Notes: generated by a model from the sequence alone, not told the origin. Positions 20,216 through 32,930 are shown, numbered from the stretch's first letter. The stretch is DNA of 64,000 nt from Pyropia haitanensis (GCA_008729055.1 SDUX01000007.1:4943409-5007408), one strand, 5' to 3'. Numbers and translations: made by a program.

Positions 20216-23200
20216 CAGCCACCCCCCTAGGCCGCCGCTGTCGGATGCACAGGGGCCCCATCGGCCTCATACTGAAGACAGCTCCCAGTACGACAAGCGC
20301 AGTAAGCGAGGCTGAGTAAGAGATCCGAACAACAATCCCCCCTCCCGGGGGAAGTCCAAAAGTACACTCCGCAGGAGTTGTTAGCGCGGATTAAGTTGTG
20401 GGTGCGATACAGCCATGGGCGGTGTGACGTGGCCAGACAGCCGTAATGGGCCTGACAGAGACGTCCACGTCGACCCCTCCTGATATGCTGCAATCCAATG
20501 CGAACTCACCCTCGATTGCAGACTCTGCTGCTGTGCGATTCGTGACGGGCCCTTCTACGCCGAACAGCGTTTGGCTCAGTGCAATCCACTGCGAACTCGA
20601 ACTGGTTAAATTATATACCGCCCGGCCGTGCCGTAACGCTGGGCGCCGGGCAACGGCCACCTCCCCATGCCTTGGGCTAGTTAGTGAGACTATGCATGGC
20701 TGAGAATTGTTGATTGTGAAGATCCGCTATTCCTGACAACCAACCACATGGCGCTCCCTATTGATTAACCTGGCTTCCAGACGTCCGCGTGGGGCGGTTA
20801 CCATGCTGAAGGGTGCTGGATGAACTCATCGTCCAATTGTTTTCAACGATAGGTCTGCAGCGACGCACTATAGCCAATCGTAGGTCTGAGGGCAGCCAAC
20901 CAGACACGAGTAAAAACCTATGAGTGGTTGTGTGTCGCCGTTGATCAACCCATGAGAGACGCAAGCAGTATGTAAATACTCCCTCTCTATTTGTCGCTAT
21001 TGCGACCCCGCTGTACCTGGCATCAATTTCAATCCTGCATTCCCGAGCCTGAGCGGCCCCAGCGATCTGACCGGCACGGGGACGTCTGCCCCCCCGCGCA
21101 GGGTGGCCGCGGGTCGCCGCTGTGGCCGCGTCGCGGGACGTCCCTACGTTGGCCCTTACAGCGGCTACCACTGCGCGTGCCCAAGGCGGGGCTGGGGCCG
21201 TGGCGTGCGGCGGGGGGGGGGGGGAGGGCCTAGAACGGGCGCGGCCGCCGCCGCCGCGACAGACGGCGGCAAAGGCCACGATGTAGGGGGAGCCTCCGCC
21301 CAAGATGCGCGGCGGGGGTCCACGCCGGCGCAGGGGCGAGCTGCGAAGGCTGGGGTGGCCCCTGAAGCAGCCCGGTGGCCCGCCCCCTGGGGACGGGCGG
21401 CGCGGTGGAGCTCAAAGCGGGGGGGGGGGGGGAGGGGAGAGGGCGGCGGGGAAGGGTGGAGGGGACGCGACCAGATGAGGCGCCACCCTCACCCTTCACC
21501 CCCCCCCGCGGTTCTTAATTTGCCCGGCGGGCTCTGCCTGCCACGTGGAGGGTGGCGCGCGGCGGCTGCCAACGACGCGGCCGTGCCGCTGCTGGCGCGG
21601 GCGCGGTGCTCCTGCTCCCCTTCTCCCCTCCCCTTTCCTCTGCCCGCACCCTGACCACCCACTGTCTTTCGTGCCCGCCCCCTGGGGACGGGCGGCGCGG
21701 CACAGCGGAAAGCGGCGGGGGGGCGGAAGGCGGGAGGGCGGCGGGGGGGGGTGAAGGCGGCGTGGCAAGATGAGGGGCCACCCGCCCCCTTCACCCCCGC
21801 TGCCACTGCGCGTGCCCGAGGTAGGCGTTGTTTGCGGCGGCGGTGACGGCGGTGGCGGAGGTGGTGGCGGCGGCAGCCCCCCCGCCGCCGCCCCCGAAGC
21901 CGCCACCGAAGCCGCTGCCGCGCCGCGCCCGAACCGCACCCGCACGGCCTATGGACGGCCGATTGGGGTCGTGCCAATGGGGCGGGGGTGAAAAGCCGCC
22001 GCCAGCCCCGTTGCTGCTGTCGTCAGTGCTTCTATCCCAGTCCGCATTGGGTGGGCTGCCGACGCCGCAGCGCAGCGGCGGCGCGGCGGGGCGTGGACGA
22101 CGGCCCTGCGGCATCCCTGAGCCACGTCCCCTATAATCAGCTGAGGGGACATTATGGTCTGAAAAAACGACTTAGATTGCGCAACAATAGACTTAGATGA
22201 GTTGAGGCTCTCTTAATGCAAAAAGATAAAGTAGCCCCCCAAAGCGCCCCTAGAAATCAAGAAGTGACCCCAGTGGCGTTTAATTCTGTGAATTCAAAAA
22301 AAATCGCGCCATTCAGAATGGTACGCGGCCCGTCCGCGTGGCTGGAATGATGTTCATTCAAATAGAAGATATTGCCCCCCTTAGAGAGAACTGGCTGATC
22401 GTTGCAGGGACGTGCATCGAATCTGAGGCCATCATCCATCAGCGTCCGCAGCACTGTCCGAGAGGCGCCCTCGAAAGCGGCCGTGGCGGGCTACCGGGAC
22501 GCCCCCTCCACTGCCGCCGCCGCCCCCCCGCTCAGGTGGTCGTGGTTCCCTCTGTGCACTAAGTCGATCGCCGATTGCGCTCCCCTGAGAGGAGGGTCGC
22601 GGCGCGCGGAACGGGGCAGTGGTGGGAAGAATGGGAAGAGGCGCCAGTCTCCGCATGTCACCTCATGACCACTCTGCTTCACCCATCTCTGCCGCGCACA
22701 TGAACTGATCTTCTCCCTTCCTTCTATCGCTCCCCGCTTTCCCTCCCCCGCCCTCCGCAGAAAAGGATGCCCTTGACCGACCTCCGCCCCCCACCTTTAC
22801 CCAAGGACTCTGCCATGTTTTAGAGAGCGTCTTGCGAAGAGGTGTTCCAGCGGCGTTATTAGCGGGCTCTCCCGCCTCCCCCCCCCGCCCCGCTCCTTAT
22901 CTCCCTCCCCCTCCTCCCCCCTTCCCCCTCTCACTTCTCTAGTAGCCCTACCACCGCCTACCTCCCATGCTGACCAAAGTATCAACGATGTCACATAAAA
23001 AGGCGCCCGCACTTGCTGTGTCCCCAACAGGACGCACGCCGGCGGGGCGTGCCCCCCCCCTCCCGCATCCGTTTTCTACCAGCCCCCGCCGGCCGCTGCG
23101 ACGGCCATCCCTTCCAGGGCAGGCGCTGCGCCCACCGCGATCCCGGGAAGGTGGCCACCACTCCAGGGTGGCGAGGGGATGCGCCCATCGGGCACCCGCC

Positions 23201-25426
23201 GAAGAGGTGGAGAGGCGGCCGCCGCCTCGCGCGCCAGCCATAGCACCGCCCGAACTGGCCGCTTAAAGGCGCGGCCGGCGGCCGCGGCGGCGGCGATGGC
23301 CGCCGCCGTGCCCATCCTCTCGCCACTCGCGACCTCAGGATCCTCGCTCTTCTCCCCTTCGGACGCTCTCGCAGCCGGAAGAAACAAGATCACCACCATG
23401 GACGTGGCGGCGGGAAAGAAGGGCGACGGGTGACGCTCCCCCGCCCGCCGTCCCCTCCAAAAAGGGGCCGGTGTCGGCAGCCAGCCGCACCAGCAGTCCC
23501 AGTGAGGACGGGACGGCCACCTAGTGAGAGGCAGCCGCTGACGCTTCCGCCCACGGGGGGGCGCTACACGCAGTGGAAGGGGCGGTGGGGGCGGCTGCGG
23601 CGGTCGCGGCCCGCCGCCGCGCCAACCATACCGCCCTGATCAGGCGGGGGCAGCGAGCCCTCGCGTGAGATCCATCTCCGCGCCCCACCCCCACTAACCC
23701 CTGCCAGGGCCGCCCACCCATTCGGCGTCCCTTGCATCCCCCCCGTTATGCAGTGAGGTGCCCGAGGGGCCACCTCCAGCCATTTCACACCACGTACCAG
23801 CCCCCCTTCCCCCCCCCCTCCACCACTTCCCGGCCAGCCCCCTCGGCAGACGCCGCAGCTCGTCCCGAACCGCCACCCTGCCGCCCCAGTCGTCCACCGT
23901 CCACACAGCCCACGGCCCACCGGTCCCGGTGCGGCCGATGACGGCGGGGGTCAGCGGGGTCCCCCCAATCCCCCACCCCCTCGGGACTTAATGCCCCTCC
24001 CCACTCCCCCTCCCATCTCCCCCGCCCCTGGCTGCGCCGCTCCGCCGCCACTCCCCCCCCGGCAGCAGCGCGGCAGCGGCTGCCAACGCAGCCGCCCACT
24101 TCACCCTTTCCTCATCAGTGAGCAAACGAGAAGCTCCGTCGCGCACCAAGTCCCGTGCCTCGGCAAGATCAGCCAGGCAGGAGGCCAGCTTGGCCTATGC
24201 CGCCGCGTCGCCCGCGCGGAAGACTCAGAGGGTATACAGCAGAGCAGCGGCGAGGCCAAAAAATCAGACAGGCCTGGCGAGGTGCCGGGGCAGCCGCCAT
24301 CACGCCCGCCGCCTCGTCTGAGAAAGTCTGTGCAGTAGCGTCCTCCCTCTGCCACGCCCCCTCCCGGTCCGCTACCCGCTATCGCGCCCGCTTCCGGAGG
24401 CGACCTCGATCCACCTGCTGCCACAGCCCGTATGTGGGGGCGCTGTGAGGTCCTTGACATGAGCTTGATGGAGCCATTGTTAGGTCTGGTACGCTTGCCA
24501 GATCTTCCGATGCATTCTGGACGCTGGGTTGCTAGCATCGAAGGTGGCCGCCACTGCTTGAGTGGGCACCGCATGCTGCATCGAGGTGCAAAGATATTCC
24601 GCCTGACAACCCTGGGTTGTCTGGCAGCTTTGACTGTGTCTCGAAGCGATCCTTACAATGAGTAAACAATGAGCACTGGGCGTAGTGAACAAGAGTTTGA
24701 AGCGCTCTGGCAAACACAACCATCAGTGATCTGCCATCACTCCCCCTTCGTATCGGACCGTTGTCTCCGTTTCGCTGGGGAGACCTCATCAACTGTCGCG
24801 ACAGAACCAGCGCTGCACCAAAAATGACTGTGTCAGCTTTTCAAACCTATGGGAGCATGGCGAGCAAGCAGAGCGGACAGACTACCCTGACCCTCTCAGG
24901 CACCGTCAGAAAAGCCGTCATCCGCCCGCCGTGCGTCCAGATCAAAGTAGGCCACAGGATTTACCGCCACACCTAGCAGAAGACAGGCGCGAGACTGGCT
25001 TCAACTGCCATTCTGGCAAAGTACAGTGGCAGAAAGGACCGGTTGCTGGGATATACCCACGGAAAACCTTAATCGCAGAATATTCAGAAGGTAGCACCCC
25101 ATCATACTCGTGCCTTGTGGAGAGCTCAGGTGGCCCCCTATTCCATCTTGAAATCTTGATTTACTAAAATTTCACCCCACACCATGGAGAGTTAGGGTGC
25201 AGCCACCAGTGACGTTCCGAGGCCATTCTAAGTTTGTTAAACGAGTTTTCGGACTGGGCTGTGATTGGTCGAGACCGCGTTCCGAACTGCGGTCCGAATG
25301 AGGGGCTGAAACCACCTGGAGTTAGGTGAAACGATGCCGTCGGGCCGTCGCGTTTTAAGAAATCGGCGGGAGAGGCATTGGTGGGTGACAGGTTTCCGAA
25401 GTGCTTTGGATTTGGTACCGTTTAGA
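20216..25426. other. Non-coding region, locally duplicated
   Basis: No recognisable gene. Two subregions (20270-20960 and 24430-25420) have clearly lower GC than the rest. A block starting CCACTGCGCGTGCCC occurs at about 21168 and 21799. A block CGCCCCCTGGGGACGGGCGG occurs at about 21381 and 21680 and is followed in both by a G-rich tract and a similar GATGAGG-containing sequence, so part of this stretch is an old direct duplication. The long frames are low-complexity. Confidence 0.45.
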
Positions 25427-25798
25427 TTACGTCTGCCATTCTAGACGGAACAGCAAGCAATCTCGACGCAGGCGGCGGATCTCGACCGTATCTCCTGAAA
25501 AACAACACACCATCTCGGCGCACATTGACGGGGATGGACCAAAGTAGACCAGGAATCGGAAGAGAAGCATGCAAGATCGGATGAGGTTCACGTTTTCATC
25601 GATGGATAGGACAGAGCTGGCTCCAAAGTTGTGGGCAACGACATACGCGAGGCTCTCGTAGCCCGAGACGCCCGTGTCAGCAGCCAATGAGACGCAAAGG
25701 ATGAAATTTTCAACGCGCGCCGGGGGGGGAGGACGGCGCGCGCGTCGCACACGTCGTTGCGAGGAAGGATACGTGAGACGTCGCCTTTCCCATGGCAC
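25427..25798 (-). pseudogene. Unidentified coding fragment, faintly Clp1-like
   Basis: This is a 123-residue frame whose last 90 residues look like real protein: balanced composition, a possible DTG turn, an FGASSVLSIDEN stretch and a hydrophobic CMLLFRFLVYF segment. The order DT-G, GY-L, FGA-VL-ID is faintly like the C-terminal half of the Clp1/Grc3 polynucleotide kinase family. The first 30 residues are Arg/Pro filler. There are no matching flanking exons. It may be a captured or decayed host gene fragment next to the transposon. The assignment is weak. Confidence 0.2.
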
Positions 25799-26340
25799 GT
25801 CGAGTGTGCCCTATCTCTTCCACCCACGGGTCAACATCACCGGAAATCACACGTTGTGGCCCTCAATCGCCGCGGGGTAGGTGCCTTGCCCGAGAAGGGC
25901 CTCGCCGCGGAAAGGCCTCGTCCGGGAAGGGGGCGACAGGGAGGTGCGCGGGTGCCCCTTCTGAGGCGCTGTGGCACTTGGGGCGCCGGGGCGCGTCAAG
26001 AGGGCGCGAGAGGGGGGGCGTGCAAGCGGCCGCCGCCAGGATGTGGCCCGGGAGACCGCGATACGCGGCAGGGGTTTGAGTCGGGCCAGGCACCCCGTCC
26101 GAGGCAGTCTGAGGCAGGATCCATCTGGGCGCGGCAGGGGGCCCATCCGGGTGGGGGGGAGGACCCGCGGTGGCAGGCGGTGGGCAGAAGCCGAGGCGCA
26201 CGGCCCGTCACGGGTTGCGCGCCCCCTGCATGGCTGTGTGCGGCAGGGGTGGCCCATTTGTGCGGCGCAGGGGGGGATCCATAAGAGAAAGTGCGTCCAT
26301 TGGAGGAAGGCGGCAAGGGCCCCGTGCGAGCGGGCGCGGC
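25799..26340. other. GC-rich stretch left of the PIF element
   Basis: No gene seen. The sequence is rich in GGGCGCG-type words; the open frames on both strands are low-complexity. Confidence 0.4.
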
Positions 26341-26660
26341 GCGGAGGTCGCTTTCGCCCCCCACCCTGCGCTCTGGGTGCCACGTCGCGTCACCCCCCCG
26401 CCCCCTGTGCGAGGCCCCGTCCCCCCCTGCCCGACTCGCTCGCGCCAGCGCTCAACCTTCCGTACGAGGCCGCCCGCCCCTTCCCTCGCCTCCCGCGCCA
26501 GGCGGCGCCACCGCACCACCCCGCGTGGCACGCCGCGCCCCCCGCCCGCCGCACCCCGTGCCAGGCGGCACCACCCCTCCACCCCGAATGGCGCGCCGCG
26601 CCCCCCCACGCCACCCAGCCCCCGTGCGAGGCCGCACCTCCCCCCGGTCCGGCGCGAGGG
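26341..26660. repeat. Left subterminal GC array
   Basis: Several imperfect copies of a unit around GCGTGGCACGCCGCGCCCCC. They are inverted relative to the right array at 32931-33345. Confidence 0.65.
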
Positions 26661-27418
26661 GTTCCTTTAGTGTGGACGCGTGAGCCTGGCTGGACGGTCT
26701 CCTTATTGTTCCACGACCCTTTTCTGGCAGTGTCATGAAGGCACCGTTCCTGGGGTGCTCGGCTGGGTGGCGGACAGTGGCGGTGTGGACGACTCTTTAT
26801 TGGTGGCTGTACCATTAGCGTGGCGGCCGCGTGTCCGGACACGGCATACAGACATACGGGCCGTTTACGTTGTGAAAGGACGGACCTCTCCCCGCGCAGC
26901 CGCGTGACACCCCGCCCTCCACGTGCAGGAGGCTACCCTTTTTCTGAGCTCCCTCCCTCCAGGTGCACTAGGGTCTGTGCGTGCACCATCTGCAAGAACG
27001 CGTCGTTAACAGGTACCCCGTGCGGGCCGCGTGTGGGTGCGGGGCAGACGCCCCAGCGCGCGCGCGCACGCGCTTCCGTCTTATCTGCGCTGTGTGCGTC
27101 CCATCCACCGGGTATGTACTGGGGCCGACGCCGCTGTGTGCGCGCGCGCGCACGCCTTCCCATCCTGCCCACGGCCATCCCACGCTCACCTCCCCTCCAT
27201 ACCGTGCACGCTTTCTTTTCGCGCCTATTCGTCCGGCGGTGCGCGGGATCCCTCCGCACACCACCGCCTCCCTACATCCCGCACCACGCGCTCTTCCCGC
27301 GCATCCACCGGCTCTGGGCGTCGTGGTCTTCTCGCGCGCGCGCGCTTTTCTTCTCCCGCCTTTTCCCATCTTCCTTTTCCCCACAGCGGCACCACGCGCC
27401 CCCATCCTTCCTTTCTGT

Positions 27419-29633
27419 ATGGACCCCTGGCGGCGCTTGAGCGGGGACCCGTCCAGCTGGGGTGGCCCGCACCCGGGTCGTCGACCCAACTGGGACGGCC
27501 CGTCTGGCGGGCAGCGGGGCGGCCCTGCCAACTGGGGTGGTCCTTCACAAGGGTACCGTGGCGGCTCACCCACCTGGGAGGGCCCATCTGGTGGGCGGTG
27601 GGGCGGTGCATCCGACTGGGACGGCCCGTCTGGCGGGCAGCGGGGCGGCCCTTCCATCTGGGGTGGTCCATCACAAGGGTACCGTGGCGGCTCACCCACG
27701 TGGGAGGGCCCATCTGGTGGGCGGTGGGGCGGTGCATCCGACTGGGACGGCCCGTCTGGCGGGCAACGGGGCAGCCCGCGCAACTGGGGTGGTCCATCAC
27801 AAGGGTACCGAGGCGGTTCAACCAACTGGGACGGCCCGTCCGGCGGCCAGCGAGGCGGCCCTTCCAACTGGGGTGGTCCATCACAAGAGTACCGTGCCGG
27901 CTCACCAACCTGGGAGGGCTCATCTGGTGGGCGGCGGGGCGGTGCGCTCTTCTCTGGCGGCCCGTCTGGTGGGCAGCGGGGCGGTCCACCTAACTGTGAG
28001 GGCAGACCGGGGGCCCCCTCTGACGGTCCGTCGGCTGGCGCGCGTGGCGGGTCCCAAGCTCTACAAGAATGGCCCACCTCCCGTCCCAACCAGGCCGTGC
28101 CCTCAAGCCACCCATCCTGTGGATCCCAGTGCCCATGCCCCGGGTGTCCGACGAGGGATGCACCAGCCTCATCCCTGCCGGGCCCATCCCAAGAGCAATT
28201 CCCGCCGTCGGCGGGGGGGAATGCAGCACGAGCTCGAGCGTCTCTTCCCGTGGTGAGGAGGCCCATCAAGCCGACGGCCACCACCGACCAGTGGGGCCGA
28301 CCGAAGCTCAAGCGCGACCGTGCAGCGGCACGTCTGAGATTGCAACTGGCTACCTTTACACCACCCCTGACGCCGGAGGAGCTGAGCCGCATGCCGTCCC
28401 TGCAGCTGCCGTCCTCGTCGACATGGCACTCCCAGTCAACCGTTCAGGTGTCTCCCCCTCATCCACCGCACGAGCCTCTTCCGACGCAGCCCTCGCCCAC
28501 GCCCGCGCCATCGGTGCCAGCGCCGGCGCTGCCAACCGAGCCGCTGGCGGGGCAGACAGCTCCCACGGCGACGCCATCCACCCAAGCGGAGGTAGCGGCG
28601 GAAGCGGCGGTGCCGGTGCCGAACCTCCCAATGGCGGCGGCGGCGGCGATGGCGGCGACGCTCCCATCCCCGGCTCGCAGGCGCCGACGCCACCGCAGCA
28701 GTAGGGGGCGGTGGTCGTGGGCAGGGGTGGTCGGACATTGAGCGCATGGTCCTTTGTGGCGCCTTCCTCAAGATCTCACAGGATCCCGTCACCGGCACCG
28801 AGCAGTATGGCAAGGTCTTCTACGCACGGGTCGCCGACACCTTCCGCGAGGACCTTTTGGCCAAGGGTGATCACTTCCCGAAGCGGACGACGTCAGCCAT
28901 CACCAAGGAGTTTAGGGACAACATCAGCAAGCAAGCACAGCGTTTTGCCTCATCCTGGAGTTATATCAAGCATGCAAAGCTGACGGGCAACCCAACCGAG
29001 GAGGACCTCATCCGCGGGGCTACGGCGCACTATCTGGGCAAGAAGGACTGGTACGCGGCCATCCGTGGGGCGGTGAACGCCAACGGCAGCCCCATCGTGG
29101 ACACGGTCCGTATCCTTCCCTGCTGGCGCGTGCTACGTGTGCTGGACAAGTACAGTGGGGCGGCGTACGACATGGCCACGGGAACAGCGGCTGACGACGT
29201 TTTCATCCTGAACGACGAAGGCCAGCCCATCCTCAGCAAGCGTGGCGTCGGTGCGGACTTCCAGGGCCCCCCCGGTGGGACCAAGGCGCGCAAGGCTGCC
29301 ATCTCGACGTCCATTGCTCTCGTCCGTGAGTGCGCGGCCAACACCAAGGCAATGCAGAGCATCGGGGAGACTGCAAGGCTTCGTCTTCAAGTTGCCTACA
29401 TGAGCGACCCCTCCATCCGGGACACTGAGGAGGGCCGTCGCTTCCACGCCAACCTTCTGAAGCAGATCATGCTGCAGAGCGACGCTGAAGCGGCGCGGAG
29501 CGGTGCGGGCCCATCGTCGGCAGCGGGGGCGGAGCGTTTGTCATCTGCGTCGACGGCTGGTCGGGAGAGCGGGGATGGGGTGTCGGGGGCACGTGCCTTC
29601 GCCACACCGCCCTCGCCGCCACGCAGTCCGTGA
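27419..29633 (+). CDS. Myb/SANT-like PIF partner protein (element 1)
   Basis: In PIF/Harbinger elements a Myb-like protein binds the element ends and brings in the transposase. From ATG 27419 the first 190 residues are Gly/Trp/Ser-rich repeats. A Pro/Ala-rich linker follows, then from about 28719 a Myb/SANT-like domain: W-SDIERM, KISQDPVTG, Q-GKVFYARV, a Lys/Arg-Thr pair (KRTTSAITKEFRDN), and a Trp-containing C-terminal helix (ILPCWRVLRVLDKYSG). The tail is Ser/Ala/Gly-rich, ending at 29633. The repeat part (frame ending at 28741) and the Myb part (ATG 28746) are in different frames, so there is a shift or an intron near 28.68 kb. The homologous gene of element 2 is continuous in one frame across this point. 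Confidence 0.65.
27470..27990 (+). repeat. Coding minisatellite, unit about 126 bp
   Basis: Four or so copies encode alternating GPSGGQRGG, NWGGPSQGYRGG and TWEGPSGGRWGG blocks. The repeat is in frame with the Myb-like gene and gives an aromatic, glycine- and arginine-rich low-complexity domain. Confidence 0.8.
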
Positions 29634-30872
29634 CCTGAGTCGGGCCCGCCTCCTCCTTCCCCCACTGTGGAGCTGACACCCGCGCATGCCCTGTCTGTCA
29701 ACTTCATCGACGATACGCCCTCCCCGTCGGCGGACGAGCAAGGCATCTTCCAGGACGACGGCGCTGAGGACGACGGTGGGTCCGGCGGCGACGGCGGTGC
29801 GGGGCCAGACGTGGTGCTGTGATTCCTTTGGCGCGTGCTCTTGGATTCCTTCTATTGTTTCTCTTCTGTGCCCTCTTTGTCATCAGCTCGTACATGCTCC
29901 TCTGTGCCTTTGTGTGTTTTGTGCTCCTTCTGTGCTATTGTGCGTGTGGCTTTGCGTCGTATGAGGGACTTGTAGCAAAACGGCAAAGGTTTTTTTTTGG
30001 CAGTGGCTGCCCTGTAGCTACTGTCTTTTTTTTTTCCTCGACACCCGCCTTTCCCTTCATCTAGTCCTCGTGTCTCAGAAGGGTGCCGTCTCTGAAAAAG
30101 ACGTCAGATGGCCTCTTCTTTGCAACCGCCCGTCCTGTGATAGATCCTTTTATGCGGGCGCCGCCAAGGGTAACGGCGCCGCCAAGGGCGACGGCGGCCT
30201 GCGCGGAAAAGCAAGGGCGGTGGCAGCCCTTGGTGGGCTCGTGGGTACTGTGCCGCGGCTGCCACCCACCCCCAAGACCAAGGGGGCTGGCGGTGAGTCA
30301 GGGCCCTAAGTCGTCTGCGGAACGTTTACAGTGTCTCTGTCAGCTGACTTTCAACGAAGTTTACATTTTTATTGTCAGAAACAGTGAAGCCACCAACAGA
30401 AGCGGGACTTCAGGGGATGTGCCGCGTGTGGCGGCGGTGTGTGGCGCCGCGCATTCGCCATCCCTGCAGTCTATTGTAAACGCTCGGGCGCGAGGGGGGG
30501 GGGGGGGGTGTGCAGCAGGGAAAAAGAAGGGCGGTCGGCTGCACAGGCGGGGGAAAGGGGCTTTTTTTTTAGGGGGGGCGAGCTGCCGGCCGTGACGATG
30601 GGGCAGCCGAGGTTGCACGGGGGGGCGATGACTCAGTGGGCCTCCTGGCTGCCCGCAGTGCACAATCCTGACCTGGATGGGGCTGTGGTGCGCTGCCCGA
30701 GGCATTGGCCGCCCAGGTTGCCCCCTGACCCTGCTCCCTCCTTCACCTCGGGCCCACTCAGCCGCGTTGAGGGCCTCCGCGGCTGTACTCAGAGCCTCGC
30801 TGAATGGTGTGGGAAGAATGCAAGAAAAAAAAAGCCGTCGCCGGCAAAAAAAAACTTTGAGAAGGTACAGCT
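29634..30872. other. Inter-gene spacer of PIF element 1
   Basis: This spacer lies between the convergent genes. From about 29820 to 30070 it is T-rich, with runs of 8-10 T, probably the 3' untranslated and termination region of the Myb gene. A similar T-rich stretch follows the Myb gene of element 2 (49985-50110). G-runs of 8 to 15 occur near 30490-30580. No gene seen. Confidence 0.5.
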
Positions 30873-32447
30873 CTACAGGTACGGCTCGAGGAGGGCACCG
30901 CGGTCTTCCCACACGTGAGCAGCCAGGTCGTCGCGCAAAGCCATAAACTCATCCACGTCCGTTGCCTCTTCCCGAGCGCGCAGCTCATACAGAAACGACC
31001 CTTCAGGTGGCGGCATGGCAGCGCCAATGGCCTGCACATTTGGGACAGGTGGCAGTCCATCAGCTCCTAGTCCCCCGGCGGCCTGCCCGCCCGCGCCCGT
31101 CGGACCTCCACCCCCAGCGCCCCCCCCGCCCACGCCGCGGCCGCCCGCATCGCCCGCAGCGCCGCCACTCTCAGCGCCCCCCCCGCCCACGCCACTGCCG
31201 CCGTCAGCGCCCGCCGGACCGCCATCCCCGGCGCCCGACTCGCCCCCACCGCCGGCAGCCCCAACACCGTCATGTGCGTGAGATGCGCCCATGCGCTGAC
31301 GAGACAGGAACCCGTCGCGACGGTGCTTCACGACCATATTGTGCAATACGGCAATGGCTTGGCCTGCACGTACCACCCGGCGCACAGTCGTGAAGCGCGC
31401 CGGGTGAAGGGCAACGTGGAAGCGGGAGGTCAAAACAGCGTATAAACGCTCCACATCCTTGCGAAGAGCTTCCTGCAAGCGGTTGAAGGTGCGGTCCTGG
31501 GGCGTCTGCGGCGTGGGATAGGGCGTGGCAAAGAAGGGATAGCGCGGGTACACGCCGTCAGCCAGGTAGTACAGAAGGGAGCGCGTGCGACCGTTCAGTG
31601 TATAGGGAAAGGAGCGTGGCGGCCACCAGCCCGATATCACATCATGGTAGAGAGGGGATTGCCGCAGGAAATTCAGGTCGTTGTTGCTGCCCGGTGTCCC
31701 AATGAAGAAGTGCCAGATGTAGAGGTCCTCGTCGCACACAGTCTCCATCACGATGGTCCACTTCTTCTTGTAGCTCTGGTACATGCCAGAATGGCCCTTC
31801 GGACAGTTGCGCCAAGTCCAATGGGAACAGTCGATGGAGCCGATGCACCCTGGGACACCCCTCTGCGCGTTGCGCGTCAGGATGGCGGCGAGTTCGTCGT
31901 TGTTGGGCTGGCGGAGGTAGGTATCCTTGTAGGTGTCCACAATAAAGTCGATGAGACTGTTGGTTGCCTCGTTGATGGTGGTCTTGGACAGCCGGGTGTA
32001 CTCGTCACAGCGGTCATAGCTCTCCCCGTACGCCAGGACTCGGAAGGCCGACACCAGCTTTTGTAGAGGATGGGACTGCAGCCTGCCCGTCGCGTTCACG
32101 CTCTGCGCCCAGTACGGCTCGCCCTTGATGTCATCGTAGATCTTGAGGAAGACGGCGCGTGGCACTCGAAACCGCCTCTCAAAGTCAGCCTCGTCGTACA
32201 CGGATGGCTCGCCGTTGGCACCAAAGTAGTCTCGTAGGATGCTCTCGTGGCCCGCTTGAAAGTCACGATTCTTGTTGGCTCGCCGCCCTTGGATGGATCC
32301 CTTGCGGTGGCAGCGTGTCTCCTCCACGTCGGCAGATGCCATGAAGGATCGTCGTAAGGACGCCTCCGCGCTGGCCCCAAGCATCACGTACATCTCCAGA
32401 TCGTCGCCGTCGTCATCCTCCCAGGTCACGGCGCTGCCAGACGCCAT
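30873..32447 (-). CDS. PIF/Harbinger transposase (DDE_Tnp_4), element 1
   Basis: A 524-residue transposase that cuts and inserts the element, working with the Myb-like protein. An acidic N-terminus is followed by a conserved block (FERRFRVPRAVFLKIYDDI near 90-107). The catalytic core has D206 in GSIDCSHW, D257 in PGSNNDLNF and E333 in RKDVERLYAVLTSRF, with the LADGVYPRYPFF strand between. The core ends near residue 380. The remainder is a Gly/Ala-rich tail and a short C-terminal segment with FLYELRAREEA. The ATG at 32447 gives a normal family-like N-terminus. The frame is intact, so this copy may still be active. Confidence 0.92.
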   Translation of the reverse strand: MASGSAVTWEDDDGDDLEMYVMLGASAEASLRRSFMASADVEETRCHRKGSIQGRRANKNRDFQAGHESILRDYFGANGEPSVYDEADFERRFRVPRAVFLKIYDDIKGEPYWAQSVNATGRLQSHPLQKLVSAFRVLAYGESYDRCDEYTRLSKTTINEATNSLIDFIVDTYKDTYLRQPNNDELAAILTRNAQRGVPGCIGSIDCSHWTWRNCPKGHSGMYQSYKKKWTIVMETVCDEDLYIWHFFIGTPGSNNDLNFLRQSPLYHDVISGWWPPRSFPYTLNGRTRSLLYYLADGVYPRYPFFATPYPTPQTPQDRTFNRLQEALRKDVERLYAVLTSRFHVALHPARFTTVRRVVRAGQAIAVLHNMVVKHRRDGFLSRQRMGASHAHDGVGAAGGGGESGAGDGGPAGADGGSGVGGGGAESGGAAGDAGGRGVGGGGAGGGGPTGAGGQAAGGLGADGLPPVPNVQAIGAAMPPPEGSFLYELRAREEATDVDEFMALRDDLAAHVWEDRGALLEPYL

Positions 32448-32930
32448 CAGGCCTCAGCAGAGCGAGGGGGGGAGGGGGCAGGTGCGGGACGTCAGCGTGG
32501 GGTTGGGGCTCGGGTGGCGGTACGCTGTGGTCGTGCGCGGGGCAGCGACGGTGGCGGGGATGGTGTCGGGGACGGTGGCGGGGACGGTGTCGGGGACGGT
32601 GGCGATGCGACGATGGCCGCGGTTGGACGGAGCGGCACGATCGCGGCCACACACCCCGATCTGAGTGATGAGGACACCCCCCCCTTGCTGTGCTGGTCCT
32701 GGGGGGTGGCTCCAGTGGCGCCAAAACGGCACGTCCACGCACACGCCCCATTTCCTGGACGGTGGGGCACACCCCGCGTGGTGTGGCGGTCGAGTCAGGT
32801 GGCATCAATGGGACAGAGCCCCTCATCCAATGAAGGGTACTTCGCAGTGGTCTTCAGGAGAGAACGTTCTACGTATCACGCGCGCCGGCGTGGGCTCATC
32901 CAATGGGGTCCTTCGGTTGTGCATGGCCTC
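32448..32930. other. Region upstream of transposase 1
   Basis: A short repeat of GGTGTCGGGGACGGTGGCGG lies at about 32555-32600. The stretch probably includes the transposase promoter, but no TATA element is evident. Confidence 0.35.

Noticed and set aside
26968..28392. 474-residue minus-strand frame opposite the Myb-like gene
   Set aside because: Mirror of the Gly-rich repeat coding sequence on the other strand; the plus strand joins a recognisable domain.
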